From an uncultured Oscillibacter sp. (GTDB lineage: Bacteria > Bacillota_A > Clostridia > Oscillospirales > Oscillospiraceae): 12,676 nucleotides of DNA. The DNA lies in NCBI GenBank assembly GCA_951800675.1, contig CATOKC010000100.1, positions 1 to 12,676 on the forward strand, read 5' to 3'. Under the pieces are notes generated by a model that made no database searches, was not told the origin of the DNA, and was given only the letters and a program-made list of their open reading frames with translations. A program made the translations under genes and the position numbers. Every line of letters starts with the position of its first letter. Position 1 is the stretch's first letter. Shown in pieces: positions 7,532 to 12,676 of this stretch.

Positions 7532-8488
7532 TTATTTTTGTAGCAGGTGCAAGGCGAAACCGCCGAACTGCCGCTGGAGGTAGATGGCGGTCATTCGCTT
7601 TCCCTTGTACTTCGCGGTGGAGGTGTCCACATTGTAGCCGCGGCGTCTCAGCTCCTCAATGGCGCGGGGGATGGAGTTGGTTCGAACGGCGATGTGGCCG
7701 TGGCTTCCCAAATATTGGGACTTCATAACCTCCACCGCCGGGCTGGCGAAGTTGGAGCTGCTGCCGGGCTGGGTTTTGAAGCCGAAGGCGGCCTCCAGAT
7801 GGCGGCAGATTTCCAGGGATTCCTCCGCGCTTTCGGTGTTCACGCCGACGTGGACAACCTCGAAACCCAGAGCCGCTTTGCGGGCCTCTTTGCAAAGGGC
7901 GGTAATCTTTTCGAAATTGTGGGCGGAAATGTCGGCCTTCGCGCACAGCCAGCTGCCGCCCACCGCGTGTACAAAGGGCGCCGCGAGATAGTCGGCCAGA
8001 TTCGACAGGTCCACTCCGCCGGTGGGGATGAATTTCGCGCCGCCGAAAGGTCCGGAGAGGGATTTCATGGCGCTCAGACCGCCGTAGACGTTGGCGGGAA
8101 AGAATTTCAGGACGTTCAGCCCATAAGTGGCGGCGGACATAATCTCCGAAGGGGTGACGCAGCCGGGCGTAATGGTTATGCTGTGCTCCAAGCACCAACG
8201 GACAAGCTCCTCGGAGTAACCCGGCGAGACAATGAACCTGGCGCCCGCGTCTGCGGCGGCTTGGGCTTGCTCCAAATTCACCACGGTGCCGGCGCCCACC
8301 AGCATTTCGGGGCACTCTTTGGAGACGGCGGAAATGGCGTCCCGGGCGGCGGCGGTGCGGAAGGTGATCTCCATTACGTCGATGCCTCCAGCCAGCAGCG
8401 CTTTGGCTGTTGGAACGGCGTCCTCGGCCTGTTCGATGACGGCGACGGGAATAATTCCGGCGTTGCCTAAACGGTCAATGATTTCCAT
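7532..8488 (-). CDS. eda: KDPG/KHG aldolase fused to a C-terminal VOC (glyoxalase-like) domain
   Basis: Class I aldolase that splits 2-keto-3-deoxy-6-phosphogluconate to pyruvate and glyceraldehyde-3-phosphate, or 4-hydroxy-2-oxoglutarate to pyruvate and glyoxylate. Residues 1 to about 205 are a complete Eda-type barrel: Glu40 in VMEITFRT, GAGTVVN (65-71), the Schiff-base Lys128 in LKFFPANVYGG and IPTGGVDLSN (154-163). Instead of ending there, the 318-residue protein continues with a second domain from about 208, FEVVHVGVNTESAEESLEIC, then GSHGHIAVRTNS and FGGFALHLLQ. This has the pattern of the vicinal-oxygen-chelate fold, with His213, His265 and possibly His314 as metal-ligand candidates. 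Start: ATG 8488 with GGAAAGGA upstream; an earlier in-frame ATG at 8575 would add 29 residues overlapping the preceding gene. The role of the VOC half is unknown. Confidence 0.88.
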   Translation of the reverse strand: MEIIDRLGNAGIIPVAVIEQAEDAVPTAKALLAGGIDVMEITFRTAAARDAISAVSKECPEMLVGAGTVVNLEQAQAAADAGARFIVSPGYSEELVRWCLEHSITITPGCVTPSEIMSAATYGLNVLKFFPANVYGGLSAMKSLSGPFGGAKFIPTGGVDLSNLADYLAAPFVHAVGGSWLCAKADISAHNFEKITALCKEARKAALGFEVVHVGVNTESAEESLEICRHLEAAFGFKTQPGSSSNFASPAVEVMKSQYLGSHGHIAVRTNSIPRAIEELRRRGYNVDTSTAKYKGKRMTAIYLQRQFGGFALHLLQK

Positions 8489-8528
8489 ATTTGTGTGTCC
8501 TTTCCGGCCGGATAAGGTTCCGGCAAAC

Positions 8529-9488
8529 TCACAATTTGTTAACAGGGTACTTCGGCGGTACACCGCTAAGCACATCGATGACGTTTTGGGCGGCCTTTCG
8601 TTTCAGCTCTTCCACGCCCTCCGCGGTGGAATAAGCCGTGTGATCGGTGAGCACCACGTTATCCAAACGGCAGAAGGGGGAATCTGCCCCCAGAGGCTCG
8701 TGGTTGTGGGTGTCCAGGCCGGCGGACAAAATCCGGTTATTTTCCAAGGCTTCCAGCAAATCCTCATCCCGAATCAGAGGGCCGCGGCTGACGTTGATGA
8801 GAATTGCCGAAGGTTTCATTTTGGCTAGGGTGTCCTTGTTGATGATGCCTGTGGTTTCGGCGTTGGCGTGGAGGTGTAAGGAAATGATATCGGAGATGGA
8901 GAGCAGTTCGTCAAGTGCCGCCTTCCGGACGTTGAGCGCTCGCAGCTCCTCGGCGGAAACGTAGGGATCATAAGCGACGACTTCATCCAAACCGAAACCG
9001 CTGACCTTTTGAATCAAAGCGCGGGCGATGCGCCCGGCGCCGATAACGCCCAGGGTCTTACCCCGCAGGCGGAAGCTTTTGCCCTGGAAGTTCCATTCTC
9101 CCCTCCGGACCCTGCGGTCCCTGGCAGGGATATGCCGCAAGCAAGAGAACATCAGAGCCAGAGCGTGATCCGAGACGTCCTCCATACAGTAATCGGGGAC
9201 ATTTGTAACCTGGATTCCGGAGGCGGTGGCTGCGGTCAAGTCCACATTTTCGTATCCTACGCCATAACGGCTGATGACTTTGCAGTTTTTCAGCGCTCGA
9301 ATGGCCTCGGCGTCCATCGGGGCTAAATCCAGCAGAATGGCGTCGGCGCTGGAACACCGCGAGATGATATCCGCGCTGCTCTCGCAGCGGCAGAGCCTCA
9401 GCTCCGCGCCGATGGAACGGAACATGGATTCCTCGATTGCGTAACTGTCGTGACGCAGATCACTGACGCAGACGATATGGTTTCTCAT
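8529..9488 (-). CDS. D-isomer-specific 2-hydroxyacid dehydrogenase, CtBP-like
   Basis: NAD(P)-dependent dehydrogenase interconverting a 2-hydroxyacid and its 2-keto acid. The 319-residue protein resembles the CtBP-type branch (NVPDYCMEDVSDHALALM, residues 96-113). The nucleotide-binding loop is LGVIGAGRIARAL (146-158), in which Ala155 replaces the last Gly of GxGxxG. The catalytic triad is present: Arg235 in NVSRGPL, Glu264 in DTHNHEP and His283 in TDHTAYST. Start: ATG 9488 after GAAAGGGTG. The open frame extends to an ATG at 9650, but that region holds this operon's promoter and operator, so the longer form is untenable. It is the first gene of the minus-strand operon, 40 nt before the aldolase. 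Reduction or oxidation of an aldonate, ketoaldonate or glycerate is plausible; the substrate is not determinable. Confidence 0.88.
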   Translation of the reverse strand: MRNHIVCVSDLRHDSYAIEESMFRSIGAELRLCRCESSADIISRCSSADAILLDLAPMDAEAIRALKNCKVISRYGVGYENVDLTAATASGIQVTNVPDYCMEDVSDHALALMFSCLRHIPARDRRVRRGEWNFQGKSFRLRGKTLGVIGAGRIARALIQKVSGFGLDEVVAYDPYVSAEELRALNVRKAALDELLSISDIISLHLHANAETTGIINKDTLAKMKPSAILINVSRGPLIRDEDLLEALENNRILSAGLDTHNHEPLGADSPFCRLDNVVLTDHTAYSTAEGVEELKRKAAQNVIDVLSGVPPKYPVNKL

Positions 9489-9602
9489 GGTTGTTTTCAC
9501 CCTTTCTCTTATGCCAAGAAACCGCCGCCACTCTGGAAAGAAGAGCGCTGCCGGAAAAGCCTTGGATTTTGCTTCCAGACCTTTTGCGAGCGGTATTGCC
9601 CA

Positions 9603-9621
9603 AAATTCATCTGATGTATTT
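9603..9621. promoter_or_regulatory. Palindromic operator of the dehydrogenase-aldolase-kdgK operon
   Basis: On the minus strand AAATACATCAGATGAATTT reads as two 9-bp arms around one central base (9612) with a single mismatched pair. It agrees with the TRAP-operon operator at 14 of 19 positions, including the whole 10-mer ACATCAGATG. It directly adjoins the -10 element, covering the predicted transcription start, as expected for repression by the adjacent FadR-type protein. Confidence 0.7.
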
Positions 9622-9650
9622 AAAATACCACCTCTCAGGACTTTCGTCAA
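9622..9650 (-). promoter_or_regulatory. Sigma-A promoter of the dehydrogenase-aldolase-kdgK operon
   Basis: On the minus strand TTGACG (complement of 9645-9650) is followed after exactly 17 bp by TATTTT (complement of 9622-9627). Both hexamers and the spacing are identical to the promoter at 1193-1221. The predicted start is near 9614-9615, giving a leader of about 126 nt to the ATG at 9488. Confidence 0.75.
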
Positions 9651-9728
9651 TTACCATTCGAGAATTGTCGCAAAAACTGTCGTTTAAAACAAAAAAACGT
9701 GCTTATTTTGGGCAGTATAGCCTATAGG

Positions 9729-9770
9729 CAAAAAGAAAGAGCAGCCTTTATTTGGCTACTCTCCTTTTTT
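9729..9770. terminator. Bidirectional intrinsic terminator downstream of the fadR-type gene
   Basis: AAGAGCAGCC (9737-9746) pairs with GGCTACTCTC (9754-9763), two pairs being G-U on the minus-strand RNA, around a 7-base TTTATTT loop. On the minus strand it is followed by TTTCTTTTTG, terminating the regulator gene; on the plus strand by CTTTTTT (9764-9770). It insulates the regulator from the operon promoter about 80 bp further on. Confidence 0.75.
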
Positions 9771-9794
9771 GGATGATGATATATATGATGAATT

Positions 9795-10496
9795 TTACCG
9801 ATTTCTTACGGCCGCCATGCTGCTTGCCACAGATTCCCGGTTTGTATTCAGATGGACAATCATATTGTACCGGGCCCCGGCAGCGTCGTGACGGCAGATG
9901 GCGTCTACAATTTGTCGATGCTGTTGATTGGTCAGCAGACGGTATTCGTCTTTGGTGGTGGCAATGATGACACTGACGGAAGAGGTGATCACCGGGATCA
10001 AATTTCGCAGCACACGGTTATTGCTGCACTCAGCCAGACAAAGGTGGAAACTGGCGTCCGCCTCGGAGTAATCCTGATCATACTCAATAAGACGGCTCAG
10101 CTCGTCACAGTGCCGCCGGAGCTGTTCCATCTGGGCCTCGGTCGCGCGCTGGGCAACGATGGCGCAGATTTCCGGTTCCAGCATCAGACGGATGTCCAGT
10201 AAGTCCAGCGCCAGGTCCGGGTCGTGGCCCATAAAAGTGAGTCCCAGGGGGTCCTCCGGAACACCCCGCTTATCCGAGACAAAAGTACCGGCGCCCTGCC
10301 GGACTTGTAGAATATTTCTGGAAACAAGACGGCGGATAGCCTCCCGCAAGGTGCTGCGGCCAATCCCAAGCTGCCGTGCCAGATCGTATTCGTTGGGCAG
10401 CCGGTCTCCTTGCTTCATGTTCCGATCCAGAATCAGTTGAATGATGTCATCCACCGCTGTGTCTGTCAGGGTGGCATTCCCTCTTTGCTTTTTCAA
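9795..10496 (-). CDS. FadR-subfamily GntR transcriptional regulator
   Basis: Ligand-responsive DNA-binding regulator, most likely the repressor of both sugar-acid operons. The 233-residue protein has an N-terminal winged helix-turn-helix (about 12-76) with GDRLPNEYDLARQLGIGRST, LREAIRRLVSRNILQVRQG and GAGTFV, the GntR signature. A C-terminal all-helical FCD domain (about 95-222) follows. Asp147, His151 (ADASFH), His193 and His215 match the DxxxH...H...H metal-binding set of FCD domains, which commonly bind carboxylate ligands. Start: TTG at 10496 with GGAGGG 8 nt upstream; no better ATG is near, and it fits the family N-terminus. It sits immediately upstream of the dehydrogenase operon on the same strand, separated by a terminator, and two matching palindromes cover both operon starts. 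The effector is probably a sugar acid or KDG, by inference. Confidence 0.9.
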   Translation of the reverse strand: MKKQRGNATLTDTAVDDIIQLILDRNMKQGDRLPNEYDLARQLGIGRSTLREAIRRLVSRNILQVRQGAGTFVSDKRGVPEDPLGLTFMGHDPDLALDLLDIRLMLEPEICAIVAQRATEAQMEQLRRHCDELSRLIEYDQDYSEADASFHLCLAECSNNRVLRNLIPVITSSVSVIIATTKDEYRLLTNQQHRQIVDAICRHDAAGARYNMIVHLNTNRESVASSMAAVRNR

Positions 10497-10615
10497 GATT
10501 TGCTCCCTCCAGTTTATAAAGATATGCAGACGGGTCGTGACGCGGTGTGCTCGCTGGAAAGCCGGATAAAGATTTGAGGCCGGACAAAACAGAGATTTTT
10601 AAAATGTAGAATCGA

Positions 10616-10635
10616 ATCGGATGATATCGGATGAT
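10616..10635. repeat. Tandem 10-bp repeat in the regulator leader
   Basis: ATCGGATGAT is repeated exactly twice head to tail, one helical turn per unit, 120 bp upstream of the TTG start. On the minus strand each unit contains CATCCGAT, close to the CATCAGAT part of the operators. It may be a degenerate autoregulatory site. Confidence 0.45.
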
Positions 10636-10763
10636 AAGAGAACAGTGGAACGAATGTGAGCATGGCCCGGGTGAGCCAGAATGTGAGGCTGTTTGCGCGA
10701 AGGTAGGCAAAGAACGCTGGGAAATCTCTTAAAATACTGCGGCTGAGATTAACGTTGTATGTC

Positions 10764-10792
10764 ATTATATCCTTCGCGCGGGGTAACGTCAA
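10764..10792 (-). promoter_or_regulatory. Near-consensus sigma-A promoter reading toward the regulator gene
   Basis: On the minus strand TTGACG (complement of 10787-10792), 17 bp, then TATAAT (complement of 10764-10769). This is the closest to consensus in the window. The first supported gene downstream is the fadR-type regulator, which would have a leader of about 260 nt. It could instead be the orphan promoter of a deleted gene. Confidence 0.6.
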
Positions 10793-10826
10793 GCTGTCTG
10801 CTGCGGGAGGGCGCTCCAAATGAAGC

Positions 10827-11492
10827 GTGAGGGAAGTTAAAAGCTGTCCCAATAGACTAAACCTTTTCAACAGAGTACTAAAAGCGGCAATGGTAGGGGA
10901 CACCAAGACCTATGCGGGTACTCGCAAGATCGTACTGCCCGCCAGTACAGTACAGAGCCTCCGTGAGAGAAGGAAAACTGCTCTAAAGACTCTGCTGAAA
11001 CGAGCGGGCCCGCCCAACATCCGGTTCCGCGATCTGCGGCACACTTTCGCCACCAACGCACTGGAGCAAGGGATGGATTTGAAAACGTTATTCACCATCA
11101 TCGGTCATGTCTCCAGGGCCACCACGCTAAACGTCTACGCCCACGTCACCGATGATATGCGGAGGCAGGCCGCCAAAATCGACCGAGGCATTGGTAAAGT
11201 GGAGATGTCTACAGAAAGTTCCCAGGTAACCACCAGCCGCACCATGACGGACTTCAAGCCCAAGCGGGACAAGCGCCGTTACTGGGGCAGCGGGTTCCTG
11301 GGGCAGGTCAGGGGAGGCCGATGGGCTGGACGGTACACCGTGAAGCGGCCAGATGGGAGGAGAGAAACCATAAGCGTCTACGCCAGCATAGAGAAGGAGC
11401 GCGAAAAGCTGCTGATAGTAATGATAACTGAAATGAAAACGGAGGTAGCCGCTGAAAAGGCGAGGCTGAGGGCAGAGAATAAAGCAAGCTGA
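10827..11492 (+). pseudogene. Tyrosine integrase of an integrative element, N-terminally truncated remnant
   Basis: Homology begins only around residue 24 (about 10896) with GDTKTYAGTRKIVLP and jumps from SLRERRKT straight to ALKTLLKRAG, skipping the segment that usually lies between. It continues with the catalytic box FRDLRHTFATNALEQG, then LFTIIGHVS and TLNVYAHVTDDM, which contains the nucleophile Tyr. The N-terminal DNA-binding domains and the box I catalytic Arg are absent, and the usual His of HxLR is Arg (FRDLR). After the catalytic domain a C-terminal extension is intact: RRYWGSGFLGQ, GGRWAGRYTVKRPDGRRE, TISVYASIEKEREKLL. It resembles the extension or arm-type domain of Clostridia ICE integrases. 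The ATG at 10827 has no good ribosome binding site and is probably not a true start. It is a non-functional recombinase fragment marking a former integrated element. Confidence 0.8.
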
Positions 11493-11500
11493 GCGGCACA

Positions 11501-11535
11501 CAGCCCGCCAGGAGCATCCCGGCGGGCTGGTTTTT
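11501..11535 (+). terminator. Intrinsic terminator after the integrase remnant
   Basis: CAGCCCGCC (11501-11509) and GGCGGGCTG (11521-11529) form a perfect 9-bp GC-rich stem with an 11-base loop, followed by GTTTTTCTGT. It lies 8 bp after the integrase stop codon and is the best plus-strand intrinsic terminator in the window. Confidence 0.85.
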
Positions 11536-11779
11536 CTGTCTGTGGGCAAACATGTGGCCAAGGAGTATCCAGCCATAGTAAGCAAACGCAAATAATCACA
11601 AGAATGACGGGTTTCAAAAGGATAATGGAGATTTTCAGAACTATAAATCAGCCACTATCCGCAGAGTGGCGTGCGCGCTGGTACAAACAAGGAGGCCGAA
11701 CAATATTGCCCGGCCTCCCTTGCATAAGACATCTCTTTTATCCCTCTCCCAAACTGACACGCGCCCAGGAAGCACGCGC
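11536..11779. other. Intergenic stretch with no gene
   Basis: About 240 bp between the integrase terminator and the yesL-like pseudogene. Apart from the minus-strand hairpin at 11691-11718, no coding or RNA feature is seen. Confidence 0.5.
11681..11718 (-). terminator. Probable terminator of the yesL-like pseudogene
   Basis: GGAGGCCG (11691-11698) and CGGCCTCC (11711-11718) form an 8-bp GC-rich stem with a 12-base loop. On the minus strand it is followed by TTGTTTGTAC (complement of 11681-11690), a modest T-rich tract. It lies 61 bp beyond the pseudogene's apparent stop. Confidence 0.6.
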
Positions 11780-12042
11780 TTAGAGCCGCTTCAACTCTGT
11801 CCGTACAAAGAAGCCCCCCAGAAGGCGGGGTGCGGAGAATCCCATCAACAGCAGACAAATCCCACTGATGGGAAACTCCAGCAGGGCGAAAACCAGAGAC
11901 CCGTATACCGCCAGCGCCGCCAGAGCCCCCGGAGGGGCCTTCCCGCCTCCAGGAGCAGAGTTACCGGCTGATTCAGGACCATCCTCCGCGTTACCCGGTC
12001 CACGCCAGGGCCCGGCTTTGCGTAGTCTTTTCGAAAAAACAT
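11780..12042 (-). pseudogene. yesL: YesL/DUF624-like membrane protein, deleted and frameshifted remnant
   Basis: The minus-strand frame from ATG 12042 (GGGAGGAG upstream) begins MFFRKDYAKPGPGVD, the recognisable N-terminus of Clostridia YesL/DUF624 proteins. It then goes straight to RVTRRMVLNQPVTL, a segment that in intact proteins comes after the first membrane helices, so a block of perhaps 60-80 residues is missing. Shortly after, this frame becomes nonsense (LWRRWRYTGLWFSPCW) and ends at 11845. The neighbouring frame carries a hydrophobic stretch, ALAALAVYGSLVFALLEFP then GICLLLMGFSAPRLLGGF, resembling the YesL C-terminus and ending at 11780. One deletion and one frameshift are therefore inferred. 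YesL genes commonly accompany carbohydrate ABC transporters and, fittingly, a sugar-type ABC ATPase is encoded divergently next door. Confidence 0.6.
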
Positions 12043-12088
12043 ACCCGCGCTCCTCCCAGCCGTTTTTGTTTGATTGATATAAGTTTAT

Positions 12089-12119
12089 ACTATACCACAC
12101 TTTTCCGGCGCAAGGGCAA
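12089..12119 (-). promoter_or_regulatory. Possible promoter of the yesL-like pseudogene
   Basis: On the minus strand TTGCCC (complement of 12114-12119) precedes TATAGT (complement of 12089-12094) by 19 bp. TTGCGC-18-TATAAA is an alternative in the same place. Both have imperfect spacing or hexamers, but the site lies about 45 bp before the ATG. Confidence 0.35.
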
Positions 12120-12196
12120 GAAACTGACCTGCCGGGTAATTTTTTTGTCTTAACTGGAAACATCGGATTTTTACCGATACCATCCGGAATTTACCC

Positions 12197-12226
12197 TTGC
12201 CTTCCCCCGGTGGACAGTGCTATGCT
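12197..12226 (+). promoter_or_regulatory. Extended -10 promoter of the ABC ATPase gene
   Basis: TTGCCT (12197-12202), 18 bp, then TATGCT (12221-12226), preceded by TG one base upstream (TGC TATGCT), an extended -10. The predicted start is near 12233, leaving a short leader of about 25 nt that contains GAGGAGG. The in-frame ATG at 12222 is part of this -10 hexamer. Confidence 0.55.
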
Positions 12227-12257
12227 GTTCCCCAAATTACCGAGGAGGCGTTTCACC

Positions 12258-12676
12258 CTGGCCAGTATCACCTTCAAGCATGTGGAAAAAACCTATCCCG
12301 GCAACGTCACTGTTGCTCCCGATTTAAACCTGGAAATTCAGGCCAAGGAATTCGTTATACTGGTGGGTCCCTCCGGCTGCGGAAAGTCCACCACCCTGCG
12401 GATGATCGCGGGTCTGGAGGACATCACCAGCGGTGAGCTCTACATTGGAGACCGGGTGGTCAACGACGTGGCCCATAAGGACCGGGACATCGCCATGGTA
12501 TTCCAGAACTACGCCCTTTACCCCCATATGACCGTTTATAAGAACATCGCCTTCGGCCTGACCCTGCAAAAAATTTCCCAGGAGGAGATTGACCGCCGGG
12601 TCCACGAGGCCGCTCGGGCTATGGACCTGGAGCACCTGCTGAACCGCAAGCCCAAGGCCCTCTCCGGCGGCCAGCG
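12258..12676 (+). CDS. ugpC: Carbohydrate ABC transporter ATP-binding protein, UgpC/MsmX-like (partial, CTG start)
   Basis: ATPase that energises sugar ABC importers; MsmX-type proteins can serve several permeases. The window ends after about 139 codons, inside the nucleotide-binding domain. Visible in order: ASITFKHVEKTYPGNV at the N-terminus, Walker A GPSGCGKST (37-45), AGLEDITSGEL, the Q-loop VFQNYALYPHMTV (Gln83) and the ABC signature LSGGQ at the very end. Relatives begin MAS-[IL]-TFKHV, which places the start at the CTG of 12258-12260, 9 nt after GAGGAGG. The only in-frame ATG (12222) lies inside the likely -10 hexamer and has no ribosome binding site; it would add MLFPKLPRRRFT. CTG initiation is thus the best reading, though rare. 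The 3' part is off the window. Confidence 0.88.
   Translation, partial: MASITFKHVEKTYPGNVTVAPDLNLEIQAKEFVILVGPSGCGKSTTLRMIAGLEDITSGELYIGDRVVNDVAHKDRDIAMVFQNYALYPHMTVYKNIAFGLTLQKISQEEIDRRVHEAARAMDLEHLLNRKPKALSGGQ

Larger units (their letters stand above)
10497..10826. other. Long leader region of the regulator gene, no gene seen
   Basis: About 330 bp between the regulator start and the integrase remnant. It contains a near-consensus minus-strand promoter (10764-10792), a tandem 10-bp repeat (10616-10635) and the regulator's ribosome binding site. A minus-strand open frame passes through it but has no ribosome binding site and no recognisable product. Confidence 0.5.

Noticed and set aside
7547..8470. 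Long plus-strand open frame of 307 codons opposite the aldolase
   Set aside because: Gly/Ala/Arg-rich antisense shadow of a GC-rich gene with no family motifs; the minus strand encodes a complete enzyme there.
8489..8575. N-terminal extension of the aldolase to 8575
   Set aside because: It would overlap the end of the dehydrogenase gene and adds 29 non-family residues. ATG 8488 has GGAAAGGA at good spacing and gives the normal Eda N-terminus.
9489..9650. Longer dehydrogenase form starting at 9650
   Set aside because: The region contains the operon's promoter and operator, so it would not be transcribed as coding sequence. MRNHIVCVSD at 9488 fits the family start.
10514..10906. Minus-strand 130-codon frame before the regulator gene
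   Set aside because: No ribosome binding site or recognisable domain, and it overlaps the promoter at 10764-10792 and the integrase remnant.
1..12676. tRNA, rRNA, CRISPR array or riboswitch
   Set aside because: No cloverleaf with a T-loop consensus, no regularly spaced repeats and no recognised aptamer core were found on either strand by eye. The GGTTCGAAC at about 7678 lies within the aldolase gene and has no tRNA context.

Overview
The window looks like chromosomal DNA from an anaerobic gut-type member of the Clostridia, probably Oscillospiraceae-like. The reasons are a moderately high GC content, strong AGGAGG-type ribosome binding sites, sigma-A promoters, a lipoprotein-anchored TRAP binding protein, a YesL-type gene and Clostridia-style integrase and IS21 fragments. 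This assignment is inferred from style and protein families only.

The centre (about 1193-10500) is a sugar-acid uptake and catabolism island made of two convergent operons plus a regulator. The plus-strand operon encodes a three-part TRAP transporter in the order Q-M-P (1313-4298), then a TIM-barrel sugar isomerase/epimerase (4384-5268) and a Gfo/Idh/MocA oxidoreductase (5265-6338, overlapping by 4 bp). Facing it on the minus strand are a CtBP-type 2-hydroxyacid dehydrogenase (9488-8529), a KDPG/KHG aldolase fused to a C-terminal glyoxalase-like (VOC) domain (8488-7532) and a 2-keto-3-deoxygluconate kinase (7519-6491). The operons meet at a hairpin-rich terminator region (6361-6460). A FadR-type GntR regulator (10496-9795, TTG start) lies upstream of the minus-strand operon and reads the same way.

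The main regulatory observation is that both operons start from near-identical promoters, TTGACG-17 bp-TATTTT. Each is followed at the expected transcription start by a 19-bp palindrome sharing the 10-mer ACATCAGATG (1229-1247 and 9603-9621). This is most simply read as one regulon controlled by the adjacent FadR-type protein. A sugar acid would enter by TRAP, be remodelled by the isomerase and dehydrogenases, and be phosphorylated and cleaved by KdgK and KDPG aldolase to pyruvate and glyceraldehyde-3-phosphate. No dehydratase that would make KDG is present, so the substrate and the KDG-forming step are open.

The flanks are decayed. On the left is an IS21-family remnant (1-506, minus strand) in which istA has an internal deletion and runs out of frame into istB, followed by about 680 bp without a convincing gene. 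On the right is an N-terminally truncated tyrosine integrase (10827-11492), then a deleted and frameshifted yesL/DUF624-like pseudogene (12042-11780, minus). The window ends inside a carbohydrate ABC transporter ATPase of the UgpC/MsmX type (from 12258, plus), which appears to use a CTG start codon.
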